Source of the DNA: Prorocentrum cordatum
Lineage: Eukaryota > Sar > Dinophyceae > Prorocentrales > Prorocentraceae
Direction: 5' to 3'
DNA: 64,000 nt
NCBI GenBank assembly: GCA_963575745.1
Contig: CAUYUJ010001432.1
Location: forward strand, 10,001 to 74,000
The stretch's first letter is position 1. Every line of letters starts with the position of its first letter. Made by a program: the position numbers and the translations under genes. The notes under the pieces were generated by a model that did not search any database, was not told where the DNA came from, and saw only the letters and a program-made list of their open reading frames with translations. Positions 44,071-53,900 of this stretch are shown here, one piece after another.

Positions 44071-44301
44071 GAGCCTCCCCTGAGGAGGGGGTCCGACCCA
44101 TGGTGCCACCGCGGCGTCGCTCCCTGGAGAGACCGGCGCCCCGTTCGGGGGTCTGCCGTGCAGGTGTGTGTCGGAGCCCCGCCGGAAACGGACTGGGCCT
44201 CCCTCGGCGTCGGGCCTCGAGAGCTGCCAAAGGGAGAGATCGGAAGGGACAAGTTCGATGCTCGTTTCGGGGACCTTCCTGGAGCCCACCTAACGGATCC
44301 G

Positions 44302-44420
44302 TTCGACCCCAGTTCGACTCAAGTTCGACTCAAGTTCGACTCAAGTTCGACTCAGGTTCGACTCAGGTTCGACTCAGGGTCGACCCAACTCGACTGACGT
44401 TCGACGCAGCTTCGACGCAC
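44302..44420 (+). repeat. GTTCGACTCAA minisatellite
   Basis: About ten copies of the 10-11 base unit GTTCGACTCAA/GG. Confidence 0.9.
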
Positions 44421-44474
44421 GAGTGGAGCGAGTGGCTCCAGGAAGGTCCCCAGAACGAGCATCCAAGACAAGGC

Positions 44475-44700
44475 AGTGTCTAGGCCTTCTAGATGGGGTC
44501 CGAGCAGATGGGGTCGGAGGATCGCGTCGCATCGCCGATGCATCGACGATGCGGCTCGATGCGGGGCCCGATGCTCTTCGCGCCGGCGTCGCCGATGAAG
44601 CGCCGGCGTCGACGATGCATCGCCGGTGCATCGCCGATGCATCGCCGATGCATCGCCGATGCATCGCCGATGTATCGGCGATACGGTGTCTACAGTGTCC
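44475..44700. repeat. GCATCG-type repeat, copy 2
   Basis: TCTAGATGGGGTCCGAGCAG then GATGGGGTCGGAGGATCGCG and (CATCGCCGATG)n, a self-complementary 12-base unit; the right terminal arm is missing. Confidence 0.65.
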
Positions 44701-44734
44701 ATGGACCAAACACTGACATGAGCATGAGAAGACT

Positions 44735-44880
44735 CGGAGGTCTGCACAGATTCCTCGGATCCGCGCCGGACTCCTCCCTGGCGCGCGGAGCGCGCCGGGG
44801 TCGGCGTCGGAGGCGTCGCCAGGAGGGCTCCAGCGCCGCTCCGAGGAATCCGCGCGGACCTCCGAGTTTTTATGTTTATG
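44735..44880. mobile_element. GC-rich foldback element, copy 3
   Basis: GGAGGTCTGCACAGATTCCT facing CCGAGGAATCCGCGCGGACC with TCC; middle CTGGCGCGCGGAGCGCGCCG. Confidence 0.7.
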
Positions 44881-45309
44881 TCATTATTTGTTTCCCGAGT
44901 CCAGCGATAGCCGCTTTTGTTAAAGGCAGCCGCCCTCCGCCCGTGTGACGACTTCACAAGTTGATACGTCTGGTCATAATTTCAGATGGGCCAAGCGATT
45001 ACACCATCTTGAGAATGGACGGCCGTCTACAGTGGGAGCGCGCATCAAGAAACCAGATGCTCTTCGTCAGGGTATCCTGGGTTTCTTTGCTCCTCGCGCT
45101 GCGCGGTGGCTTCCCGCAGCCGTTGAAGGAGCTGCTGCGTTCAGGGTGCTCCTGGTTTCCCTTCGGGTGTACCCCGCGCACGGGTCCTCAGGGTTAGTTT
45201 TCTTGCGAGGGTTTCTTGCTGCCGCGCCCGCGCTGTATCCGTGTGGCAGTGGCACGACTTTGAACGTATGTCCACACAACCTGAAGACATCGCAAGAGAG
45301 GGACAGAGG

Positions 45310-45433
45310 GGTGTGTGTGTCTGTTGTGTGTTGTCTGTTGTCTGTTGTCTGTTGTCTGTTGTGTGTTGTGTGTTGTGTGTTGTGTGTTGTGTATGTGTTG
45401 TGTGTGCGTGTGCGTGTGCGTGTGCGTGTGCGT

Positions 45434-45464
<31 letters not shown>

Positions 45465-45490
45465 GGCGTGTGTGCGTGTGTGTTTGCGCG
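45310..45490. repeat. TGTTGTC, TGTTGTG and GTGTGC microsatellites
   Basis: (TGTTGTC)n, (TGTTGTG)n, (GTGTGC)n and (GT)n in succession. Confidence 0.95.
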
Positions 45491-45679
45491 CGTCTATATT
45501 TACCATGTCTCCCACAGCTGCGGATTAGGGTAAGGGGGCGAAGGGGTCGTCGGCAGTCTGCGAGGCTCTGAAGAAGCTCGCCGCAGGCGCCGAATTTTCG
45601 TCAAAGCAATGTGGGTGGGTCGCGGGGTGGGCCGCGGGTGGGTCATGGGTGGGTCGCGAGCGGGTCGCGGGCGAGGACG

Positions 45680-45731
45680 AGGACGACAACAACACAAACA
45701 ACAACACAAACAACAACAAAAACAACAACAC

Positions 45732-45771
<40 letters not shown>

Positions 45772-45775
45772 TACT
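45680..45775. repeat. ACAACA microsatellite
   Basis: (CAA)n with CAAACAACA variants. Confidence 0.95.
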
Positions 45776-46515
45776 AGCACGTGAGGACACACCATTCTCA
45801 CCAGTGCCAGGGTTTTCATAGGAGGCTGGCAATACCCCCACTTTGTGGGGGGGCCGGTTCAAGCTCTACCAAATTTCCAAACGACTCTTCGCCACCACCC
45901 ACACCCAGCTTCCCGCCCTATGACGTTCGGACACTTCACTTCGTGGCATGCGGACGACCGTGGCTACTATTCAGGGCCCCGCGGCCGACGACGACGGCGG
46001 CGCGCGCGAAGAAAAAACGAATGTGTCCCGCATGGTATTATTTGACAGGGATGATGGCCCTGGCAGGTGCGCAACCGTTGCTGCAGAAGTTCGAAAAAGT
46101 TGCTCGCAAAAGCCCGTTTGACAGAAATGATTAAAAAAGTGTTGGGTTTCCTACGAATCCGCAAGAGCGCGCGGGATGAAATTTTTTTTTTTTTTGAACA
46201 ACCATTGGTTTTTTGATGTTTTATGTTAAAATCGCTACGAAAACTAAGGTTTTGGAAGGATTTCGTCTTGCGCGCGCGAATGTCCACTTTACCTTTTTTT
46301 GCAAGGGATTCTTGAAGTTTGGTTATGTTAGAACAAGAAATGTCCACTTTAGCTTATTGCTTGCAAGGGAAAACCGATCGTAACAACACAACCGGATCCG
46401 GACTCCCCCGTTTTGCCTGAGACTTCCTCACGAAAATGATGAAAATGAGGCTGCGGCCTAGGCGCGGCGGGGGGGTCGTGCACCAGGGGCCCCAACAATA
46501 ATTATTCTTAAGAAG
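45776..46515. other. Spacer, nothing recognised
   Basis: Less GC-rich than its surroundings. A 15-base T-run lies near 46181. ATGTCCACTTTA-CTT recurs at 46279 and 46340. Confidence 0.35.
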
Positions 46516-46519
46516 AAAT

Positions 46520-46534
46520 AATGTTCAACAACAA

Positions 46535-46577
<43 letters not shown>

Positions 46578-46715
46578 GACAACAACCACCACAACAATAA
46601 CAACCACAAACACAACCACAGCTATTACACCGACCACAACCACAACAACAACAACAACGACAACGACAACAACGACAGCAACAACAACAACGACAACAAC
46701 AACAAACAAGAAACA
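46520..46715. repeat. CAA/CAG microsatellite
   Basis: (CAA)n with CAGCAG and CGACAA variants. Confidence 0.95.
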
Positions 46716-46916
46716 CCCGCGCCGCGGAGTCCCACTGCGGCCGCGCACCCAGGAAATGTGCAAGACCGATCGGCCCCCTCGTTCTTATGAGAGGCCTCTT
46801 GGCTTCGAACCTCGATCCCCCTTGCATCACAACGACCTCCTCTGTGTTGTCATAACCAGGGCAGGGCGGGTGCTCCGAGGGAAACAGGCACTGGGCCCTG
46901 GGACTTCCCCTTAAGA

Positions 46917-47103
46917 TCGAGTCGGGCCTGTCCCTCTCTACGGGAGGGGCATTCAAATAGTAAAACAATAGTCTGGGGACTATCGTTTGACTATTTTTGA
47001 GCATGTTGGGTGCATGTTCTTTTTTTTTATATATATATATATATATATATAAAAATACAAATCTCGCCCAAGATCCCCTTGTAGGGGGACAGGCCCGACC
47101 TCA
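46917..47103. mobile_element. TTAAGTCGG-family MITE
   Basis: TCGAGTCGGGCCTGTCCCTC to GGGGGACAGGCCCGACCTCA. Core has (AT)n and AATAGTCTGGGGACTAT. Flanking 8-mers are only weakly alike. Confidence 0.7.
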
Positions 47104-47255
47104 GCGGAAGATTGGCTGGCCATGCCGCCCGCTGTCTGACGGCCCCAGCCCCCGAGGAGCGGCCCGGGAGCCCGGCACCTTGAAAAGATCCAGGGCCCGC
47201 TTGCGATCGTTTTTAAGGCGCCGTGTTGCCGATCGGCGCGGGCCCCCAAAAAATT

Positions 47256-47415
47256 CAGGAGGGGAAGAAACACACAGACGCAATTCATCGTCGACTCCCC
47301 AGAAAGTATGGGAAAATATGGGAAGTGGTGGGGAAGACAAAAACCCAGAAAATATGGGAAACTATGGGGAATCGTTTTATCTGTGTGTATTTATTTGTGT
47401 GTCCCAGGGCCCCTT
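47256..47415 (+). mobile_element. CAGGAGGG-family MITE
   Basis: CAGGAGGGGAAGAAACACAC to GTCCCAGGGCCCCTT, 160 bp, the cleanest family member with both ATGGGAA blocks. No clear duplication. Confidence 0.75.
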
Positions 47416-47805
47416 TAACCCCCCCCCCCTCTCCCAAATGGACTAGATCTTGGCTGTGTCTCGGCGCCTGTCTCGAGCGGGTGGGGTCTCCCCCAGAGGC
47501 AGCACTCCTGCAGACAGTTGTACTAAGCAGTGGTCTGGAGCCAGAATCCCCCCTCTCCCCCCCCCTTCGCCCAATGTCGAAACGCCGAATAACAAAAAAA
47601 CGCTCTCCTTCTCGTGGACGGTAAGCAGGTCCTCGGCCGCGACCCCGCGGATACGGGGCGGCTTTTGCCCAGATGCCCCGCGGCCGTGCCTCGGTATCCA
47701 GGCCGCCAGGGCACAGATCTGGATGCACCTGTTGGTCGCGCACGAGCTTGCCCGCTCCTCCTCCCGCCCCTCCGTAGTGCTCCTCGAAGCGCAGCAGTCT
47801 AGGCC

Positions 47806-48045
47806 TCCTAGATGGGGTCCGAGTAGATGGGGTCGGAAGATCGCGCCGCATCGCCGATGCATCGCCGATGCGGCTCGATGTGGATCCCTATTTCCTTCAC
47901 GCCGACGTCGCCGATGCGTCGCCCACGTCGACGACACATCGCCCTCGCATCGCCGATGCATGGCCGATGCATTCCCGATGCATCGCCGATGTATCGGCGA
48001 TGCGGCGCGATCCTTCGACCCCATCTGCTCCGACCCCATTCAGAG
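47806..48045. repeat. GCATCG-type TIR repeat, copy 3
   Basis: GATGGGGTCGGAAGATCGCG facing CGCGATCCTTCGACCCCATC, interior (CATCGCCGATG)n. Confidence 0.7.
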
Positions 48046-48200
48046 CGTGAATTACCTACCCCGCTTGCGCTTCCAGGCAAAACCAAGTCATGCCACGCGC
48101 CTCCTCGTCAAGCGGCCTGGCCAGTGCAGGCCGTGGTTTGGCATCGCTTGGTATCTCTTGGAAGCGAGGGCGGTCAAAAGCGAGGTAGGCTTGTTTTCCC
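48044..48200. repeat. GAGCGTGAATTACC repeat
   Basis: Diverged copy of 21665-21830: GAGCGTGA-TTACCT, AAACCAAGTCA, CCACGCGCCTCCT, TTGGAAGCGAGG. Confidence 0.7.
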
Positions 48201-48373
48201 CCTACCCATCTAGAAGGCCTCTGAACAGGGCCTCCCCGCTCACCCGCCCGAGCCTCTCCCAGCCGCAGCGCCAAGAGTGGCCCGAGGGGCACCCGTGCGG
48301 CGGGCTCTGTGGAAGGGCACGTCTGCCCCGCCGCCGCGCCTCGCTCGAAGACGGAGCGGCTACGCAGCTGCGC

Positions 48374-48564
48374 TTAAGTCGGGCGTGTCCCCCTACAGGG
48401 GGAGCTTCGACGAAACATACAAAATACCCTTAAACATAGTAACAAAATAGTCAAACAATAGCCTGGGGACTATTTTTGTGTATTTTCTGGCCTTTGGGGA
48501 GATTTTTGGGGTATTACTTATTTTTCGTCGAAGATCCCCCTGTAGGGGGACACGCCCGACATAA
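48374..48564. mobile_element. TTAAGTCGG-family MITE
   Basis: TTAAGTCGGGCGTGTCCCCC to GGGGGACACGCCCGACATAA. Flank AGCTGCGC and, one base out, AGCTACGC. Inner GCTTCGACGAAA and TTTTCGTCGAAG are inverted. Confidence 0.8.
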
Positions 48565-48771
48565 AAGCTACGCAAGCATAGATGTTGGGAGGTCCGAGCG
48601 GATCTCTCTTGTGGGCTGGCGCGGGACGCGCCGCCACCTGGCACGCGCCGGGAGGAGCGGCGGCGGGGAGGCGCCGCTCCCGGGGGAGGCAGCGCCGACC
48701 GAGGAGCGTCCACGTGGAGCTCCGAAGCTTCCTGCGGAATCGTGCAGGTTTCTCTTCCTCTGCGCTTCGCT

Positions 48772-49305
48772 CAGGAGGGAAAGAAGCACACAGACACAAT
48801 GAATCGTCGATTCCCCAGAGAAAGTATGGGAGAATATGGGAAGTGGCCCAGAAAATATGGGAAACTATGGGGAATATGGTTATTTAATCGCTTCGCTCAT
48901 GCCGCCGGCCCTGGAGCCCTCTTTAGGGCCTCTTGGGGGCCTCTTGGGGACCTCTTGGGAGTCTCTTGGGGCTCCTTGGCGGCGTTTTGGAGGCCCCCAG
49001 GGCCTCTTGGGGGGCTCTTGGGGGTAGTCGATTGCGGCTCCCCCCTCGGAGGCCACGATCCTCGTGAGGGGTGTCGAAAAATACCCTCCCCTGGAGTGGT
49101 CTGGTGGCTTCTCCCGGGCTTCTCTCGGGACCTTGCCCGGGTACTTTTCGTCCGGGGGCCCCCAGGGGCCGCTCCGCGCGCGCGAACTAGAAATATTGTT
49201 AACAAGTTACCGGAGATCTTAGCACGCCTCTGGCCCGTTGGGCCGGCGAAACTATGGGGAATATGGTTATTTGTGTCTATTTATTTGTGTGTCCCAGTTC
49301 CCCTT
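48772..49305 (+). mobile_element. CAGGAGGG-family MITE, itself interrupted
   Basis: CAGGAGGGAAAGAAGCACAC to GTCCCAGTTCCCCTT. Flanks GCTTCGCT and CATTCGCT. The uninterrupted flank GCGCTTCGCTTCCTCCTCC exists at about 56198. The internal sequence is split at 48886-49250 by the 365-bp segment. Confidence 0.8.
48886..49250 (+). mobile_element. 365-bp mobile segment, copy 2
   Basis: Same sequence as 13364-13728 to within a few bases, placed inside a CAGGAGGG MITE. The host sequence ACTATGGGGAATATGGTTAT plus TT is exactly repeated on both sides (48864-48885 and 49251-49272, 22 bp; 25 bp if GAA is included). Confidence 0.85.
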
Positions 49306-49408
49306 CATTCGCTTCCTCCTCCCCCTCCGCACCTCTAGCAGGGCAGAGGTGTGCGTATGCATTCCGTGGCAGCACGTCCCCCCGTACTGCTCTCGGTGGT
49401 CCTCGGGC

Positions 49409-49423
49409 TCCTCGCGGTCGTCG
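49409..49423. repeat. Left 15-bp target-site duplication of the LINE
   Basis: TCCTCGCGGTCGTCG, identical to 55916-55930. It abuts the first base of the spliced leader. Confidence 0.9.
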
Positions 49424-49445
49424 GCCGTAGCCATTTTGGCCCAAG
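49424..49445 (+). promoter_or_regulatory. Genomic DinoSL copy at the LINE 5' end
   Basis: GCCGTAGCCATTTTGGC followed by CCAAG. Against the 22-base DinoSL there is one difference (C for T at position 18). The leader is normally added to mRNA by trans-splicing. Its presence as DNA directly after a target-site duplication means the inserted copy was made from a trans-spliced RNA, or that the element carries a leader as part of its 5' end. Confidence 0.92.
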
Positions 49446-49589
49446 ACGGAGCTTACCTCCCGTCCCGACTCCAGAGGCTCGAGGCCGAGGTGGAAGGGCA
49501 GCCCCTTCCCAAGGCCTGGCTGCCTCGGCCAAGCTTTCAGCAGTGAGCTCCTGCAGGAGCTATTTCTTTCGTGTGAGTGTGGTCAGCGG

Positions 49590-50804
49590 ATGGCCCCCGC
49601 TCTTGATGACAAGGAGTGGGATGTTCTGCTCGGCCCACGCAAGCCAGAGTGGGCGTGTGGCTCGTGCACGCGCCTGCACAACTGGGCGTCGAGGATCAAG
49701 TGCGAGTGCGGGCGCTCGGCACCAGCCCACATTCGTGCACGTGCAGTCACTGCCCACAAAATTGCGTTACAGCAGCTCGAGAGTGGTGGTGGCAAAGCCC
49801 GTGGCAAAGGGAAAGGTGGCGACAAGCCACAGAAAGGCGGTGCCAAAGGTGACAAGCTTGGTGCGCTGGAAAAGAAGCTTGACTCCCTCGTGGCATCGCT
49901 GGCAAAGAGTACCAGTACGAGTACTACGAGTACCGTACCTCAAGTTCCACCGTGGCAACGTGAGGCACAGCATAAGGCGGCTGAGACGGCGGAGGCAGCT
50001 CCAGACACTGACGAAGGGCGACGAGCTAAAGTTGCGGTCCAGGTCCAAGAGCTGGAGGCCTCCATCAAGTCTATGGCCAAGGATGATGAGTTCAAAGACA
50101 TACGGGAGAGCATGGAGAAGAAGTTGTCCAGCTTGCGCGACCAGCAGAAGCAGATGCGGCCGCCTCAGACAGCTCATAGGCGTGCAGCCCAGGAGCTCAG
50201 CAAGGCGAAGGCGGCGATCGAGCAGATGTCGAAGGATCTGGTCGACAAGCGTGAGCAGTACGAGAAGTTGCGTGTATCCATCGAGGAGCGCGAGCAGTCG
50301 TTGGTGGCAAAGAAGGAGCAGCTGGTGGTCTTGCAGACGGAGTTCGACAGGACTGCCAAGCTGGTCTCACAGAAGGGTGAACGTGGAGAAGGAGGCGAGC
50401 AAGGAAAAGCAGAACCAGGCTCAGTGTTGCTCCATGACGTCGACACCTTCAAGGCTGAGAATCCAGAGGCTGAGGCGTTCCTCAACAGCGATCTCTGGAA
50501 GAAACTGCAGGAGCACATCCGCGTCCTGCCCAAGGAGGCCGAACCTGATGCTGGCATGGGTGTTGCGCCTCCTGGTGATGGTCAACGTGATGGTGGCGGC
50601 GGTGGAGCAGCCCAACCTGGTGCAGGTGACGGCGCAGCTAGCGCCGCGCGAGGCAATGATGCAGCCAGTCAAAAGCGTAACAATGAGCTCAGTGAACTCT
50701 CGGAGGAAGAGCGGAAGAACCTGTGGGCCCACTCCGACAGCTTCGAGGATTTCACTGCCAAGTTGGAGGAGCTCTACTCGGCTAAGCGTGCGCGTTTGGG
50801 GTGA
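49590..50804 (+). CDS. LINE ORF1 protein: zinc finger plus coiled coil
   Basis: 404 residues. Residues 21-40 form a RanBP2-like zinc finger (W21, C23, C26, N31, C38, C40). Residues 65-90 are a Gly/Lys-rich basic stretch (GGGKARGKGKGGDKPQKG), likely nucleic-acid binding. Residues 95-120 are Ser/Thr-rich. About 145-270 is a long coiled coil (VQVQELEASIKSMAKDDEFK to LVVLQTEFDRTAKLV), probably for multimerisation. The C-terminal 130 residues are acidic and Gly-rich, ending SAKRARLG. LINE ORF1 proteins coat the element RNA in a ribonucleoprotein. The ATG at 49590 is the first in frame after the leader, and the finger starts 20 residues later. Another frame (49351-50804) is also open across the whole gene but reads Arg/Ser-rich and looks like a shadow. 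Confidence 0.85.
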   Translation: MAPALDDKEWDVLLGPRKPEWACGSCTRLHNWASRIKCECGRSAPAHIRARAVTAHKIALQQLESGGGKARGKGKGGDKPQKGGAKGDKLGALEKKLDSLVASLAKSTSTSTTSTVPQVPPWQREAQHKAAETAEAAPDTDEGRRAKVAVQVQELEASIKSMAKDDEFKDIRESMEKKLSSLRDQQKQMRPPQTAHRRAAQELSKAKAAIEQMSKDLVDKREQYEKLRVSIEEREQSLVAKKEQLVVLQTEFDRTAKLVSQKGERGEGGEQGKAEPGSVLLHDVDTFKAENPEAEAFLNSDLWKKLQEHIRVLPKEAEPDAGMGVAPPGDGQRDGGGGGAAQPGAGDGAASAARGNDAASQKRNNELSELSEEERKNLWAHSDSFEDFTAKLEELYSAKRARLG

Positions 50805-50991
50805 TGGTGACCTCCTTGCGCATGATGGTTGTACTACGTCGGAGGGGGTAGTGGTCAGCCAACACTCCCTTCGATCATCGAGGACCAATGTTGTTGGCGC
50901 TGCAGATGCTGAGCGTCCTCCTGGCGGCGAGGGGAGCGAGTGCGCCAGCCGCGCCTCCCCTGTCAGACCGACTTCTGAGGGCGCTGCGCCG

Positions 50992-53900
50992 ATGGCTGCG
51001 CGCCCAGCCCAGGGAGCTTGTGCTCCACAGGACAGATATGATGCGAACGGTTTCCTCTTGCCTCTAGTGACAGGTTTCAGGCCAGCTGCGTTTCCTCCCT
51101 CGCAACCTGAAGTAGGGCAGATCGCTGGTGAGCATGTCATTGAAACGTTCAATTGCAGTGGAGGCAAGAGTACGCTCAAGAAGCGGCTCAAAGTCACTCG
51201 AGCGTTAGTCGTGATTGTGCAAGAGTTTGGTCACGTGGCCGATCAGGTTGAGGCCATTCAGAGTTGGGCACAAGTGCGAGGATGGAGTCTTATGGCGTTG
51301 CCTTCCTGTCCCTCAGCAGGCAACGTGCCCAGTGCAGGTGTGGCTGTTTTCGTGCGCAGTGAGTGCGGTGTGCGCGCGCCACAGCTCGGTGTGCATCAGG
51401 TGTGTGAGCATCGCGTGCAGCACGTACAACTTGATCTTCCAGGGTGGCCTACCCTACATCTTATAAATATGTACCTGTATCCAAGCTTAGGCCCTCAGGG
51501 CAAGAACGCCAAGTTGATGGCAGCAGCAGGTGCAGTAGTTGAGAGTATTGACGGTCCCTGTATAGTTGGGGGTGATTGGAACATGTCTCCTGACGAGGTC
51601 GAGGCTTCAGGTTTCTGTAGTTTTGCTCGTCTCACCCTTGTCTCTACTAAGCTTTACACTTGTCGAGGTGGTACGGGTAGCTCGATAATTGATTTTTTCG
51701 GGTTGAATGATCCGTGCATGCGTGCGTATAAACATGTTAAGCTAGACACGCGATGGGCGATCAGGCCCCATAGACCCGTGCAGCTCGCCATAGCCAGTCA
51801 GGGATATCGAGTGCAGCATCTAGTGTATACTGTTGCCCCTGCTCTTCCTATTTCCCCCCCTTTCGGTCCTCAACCCTGGCCGCCAGATTGGGGTCCTGCG
51901 AGGGGTTTGGTGGAGCGCTGTGTCGAGATGGCGGGGGATGAGAAGACCGATCCAGGGGTAGTGCATCACTTGCTTAGCACCAGTTGGGGCAAGTTTGCCC
52001 AGATCGCTGCACGGCATATCAGTACTTGCACTGGGGGCGCGAAAGATACCTTCGGCAGTTTCGGGCGCCAAGTTGCACCGCGCTGGGTCAATGTGGAATA
52101 TCCCGTGCCAGACGACACTGAAAAATGTTTAATAGCTGATGGGTGGCAGTGGCTTCGCAACGCAGTCCAACACCTAGGCCAGTTAGCTGATTTAGATGAC
52201 ATGAATGAGCATACACAGCAAACGATGCTTGCCGAGCTGGCGTTTTTTCGTGATAATGACTATCCAGGGCTCGGTTTGAGCGCTCGGTTAGATTATTCGG
52301 TTCAGCAGGCCCGCAAGATGCTGTGTTCTGAGTTCTTTCGTGAGAATGTGGAAGAATTTCTCGAAGACATTGCTGAGGACGTCTCTGTGGCCGTCAAAGG
52401 TGCATCAAAAGAGATCCAGACCAGCTGGAGTGATTGGTGCAAGACTGCCAGCATGGGGGGAGCGCGGGGCCTTCATAGGGTCACGAAGGTTCGGAGTGTT
52501 GTTTTGCCTACGGTTGTGCACGACCCTAAAGGCCCCAGTGCTGATCCCCACAGTGTCGCGCAGCATGAGCTGCAGATTTATCGCAAGCTCTGGCGAGCGA
52601 CCGCCTCCCCACCGGTTGCCTGGATTCCCGATCGGTCCAGTTTCCCGAGGGCGGCTCCGGGTGAGGTTCGTAAGGTGATCCAGAGTTTTTCGGAATCTAC
52701 AGCTAGGTCCTTGGATCAGTTTCATCCGAGGCATTTCTTGTTGCTCGACGACGACGGATTAGATTTGCTAGCAGGTTTGTGGCAGTGTTGCGAGGCGATT
52801 GGCCTCTTACCTAAGCAGTTGCTGTGGGTGCTCATGCCAATGCTGCCTAAACCGTCGTCTGGGCATAGGCTCATAGTGCTTTACAGCGGTATGTATCGCA
52901 TCTGGCAAAGGCTGCGGCGGCCTATGCTAGGATCGCTTATGGAGGAGGTGGAGCGTGGGTACTGGGGGGCTAGTCGGGGGAGGAGTTCTGTGGACTGTGC
53001 CTGGGCACAGGCAGCGCGAGCTGAGGCTGACGTAGTCTCGCGCCGCTACAGTGTGCTCATTATCGCCGACTATTCGAAATATTACGAAACGATCCCCCTT
53101 GTGGAACTTCGGGACAAGTTTCTTGCGTTTAAAGTACCCACTGCATTTTTGAAACTCGTTTTCAATGTATGGAGGGCTCCTCGAGTGCTACGTCTCAGAC
53201 AGCACCACTCTGAAGGGGTCGCACATGCCGAATTCGGGTTACCTGCAGGCGATTGCTTCAATGATATCAGCATCAAGGTGCATGCTGTGAAGTCTTTCGA
53301 TCAGTTTGTTGCTAGCCAGCCGACACTAGTCAATTTCACATCGTATATTGATGACTCGGGCATTCAGATTTCCTGTGGCCAGAGACAGAGTGCGGTGCAA
53401 TTAGCAGTCGATGCAGGTCGTGCCTTTTATCACGCGAGCAGGCAGATAAATGCAGCAGTTAATGATAAAGTTGCTGTTGTTGCCAGCGATATTTCACTTG
53501 CACGCGACGTCGTGTGTGGCTTAGGGCTTGAGCCCAAGGTTGCGAAGCAATCGGTCACATATCTTGGCGTAGATGACAGTGCTGGTGCCAAGCGCTCTGC
53601 TGCTCGTGCGCGTGTAAAACAGCGGTCCCGCCTCTGGGGAATGAAGCTGCGAGTGAAAAAGATCGGCAGGTTTAAGTCCCGAGCTCCGAATAAAGAGACC
53701 AAGAAAGGTCTCTCACAGGTCATTCGCACGGGTGTTGCTCCTGCTTCGTCGTACGGTTCTGAGGTTTTGGGCTTTTCGGATGCTGAGCTTAACACTGTGC
53801 GAAGGACCCAGGCTCGTCGGTTGCCGCCCTCCCATGGAGGGACCAGTGCCACGGCAAAACTCGTTTTGTACGGAGAGTGGGACACACGAGCTGCCGTTGG

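Noticed and set aside
46795-46830. tRNA-like B-box GGTTCGAAGCC on the minus strand
   Set aside because: No A-box, anticodon stem or acceptor stem can be drawn around it.
48374-49305. LTRs for the LINE from the repeated sequence upstream
   Set aside because: No matching direct repeat exists downstream of ORF2, and the upstream repeats belong to two MITE families found elsewhere.
49351-50804. The frame upstream of ORF2 as part of one 2164-residue protein
   Set aside because: Across ORF1 it is Arg/Ser-rich and lacks any motif, while the ORF1 frame has a zinc finger and a coiled coil. Kept only as a possible frameshift question.
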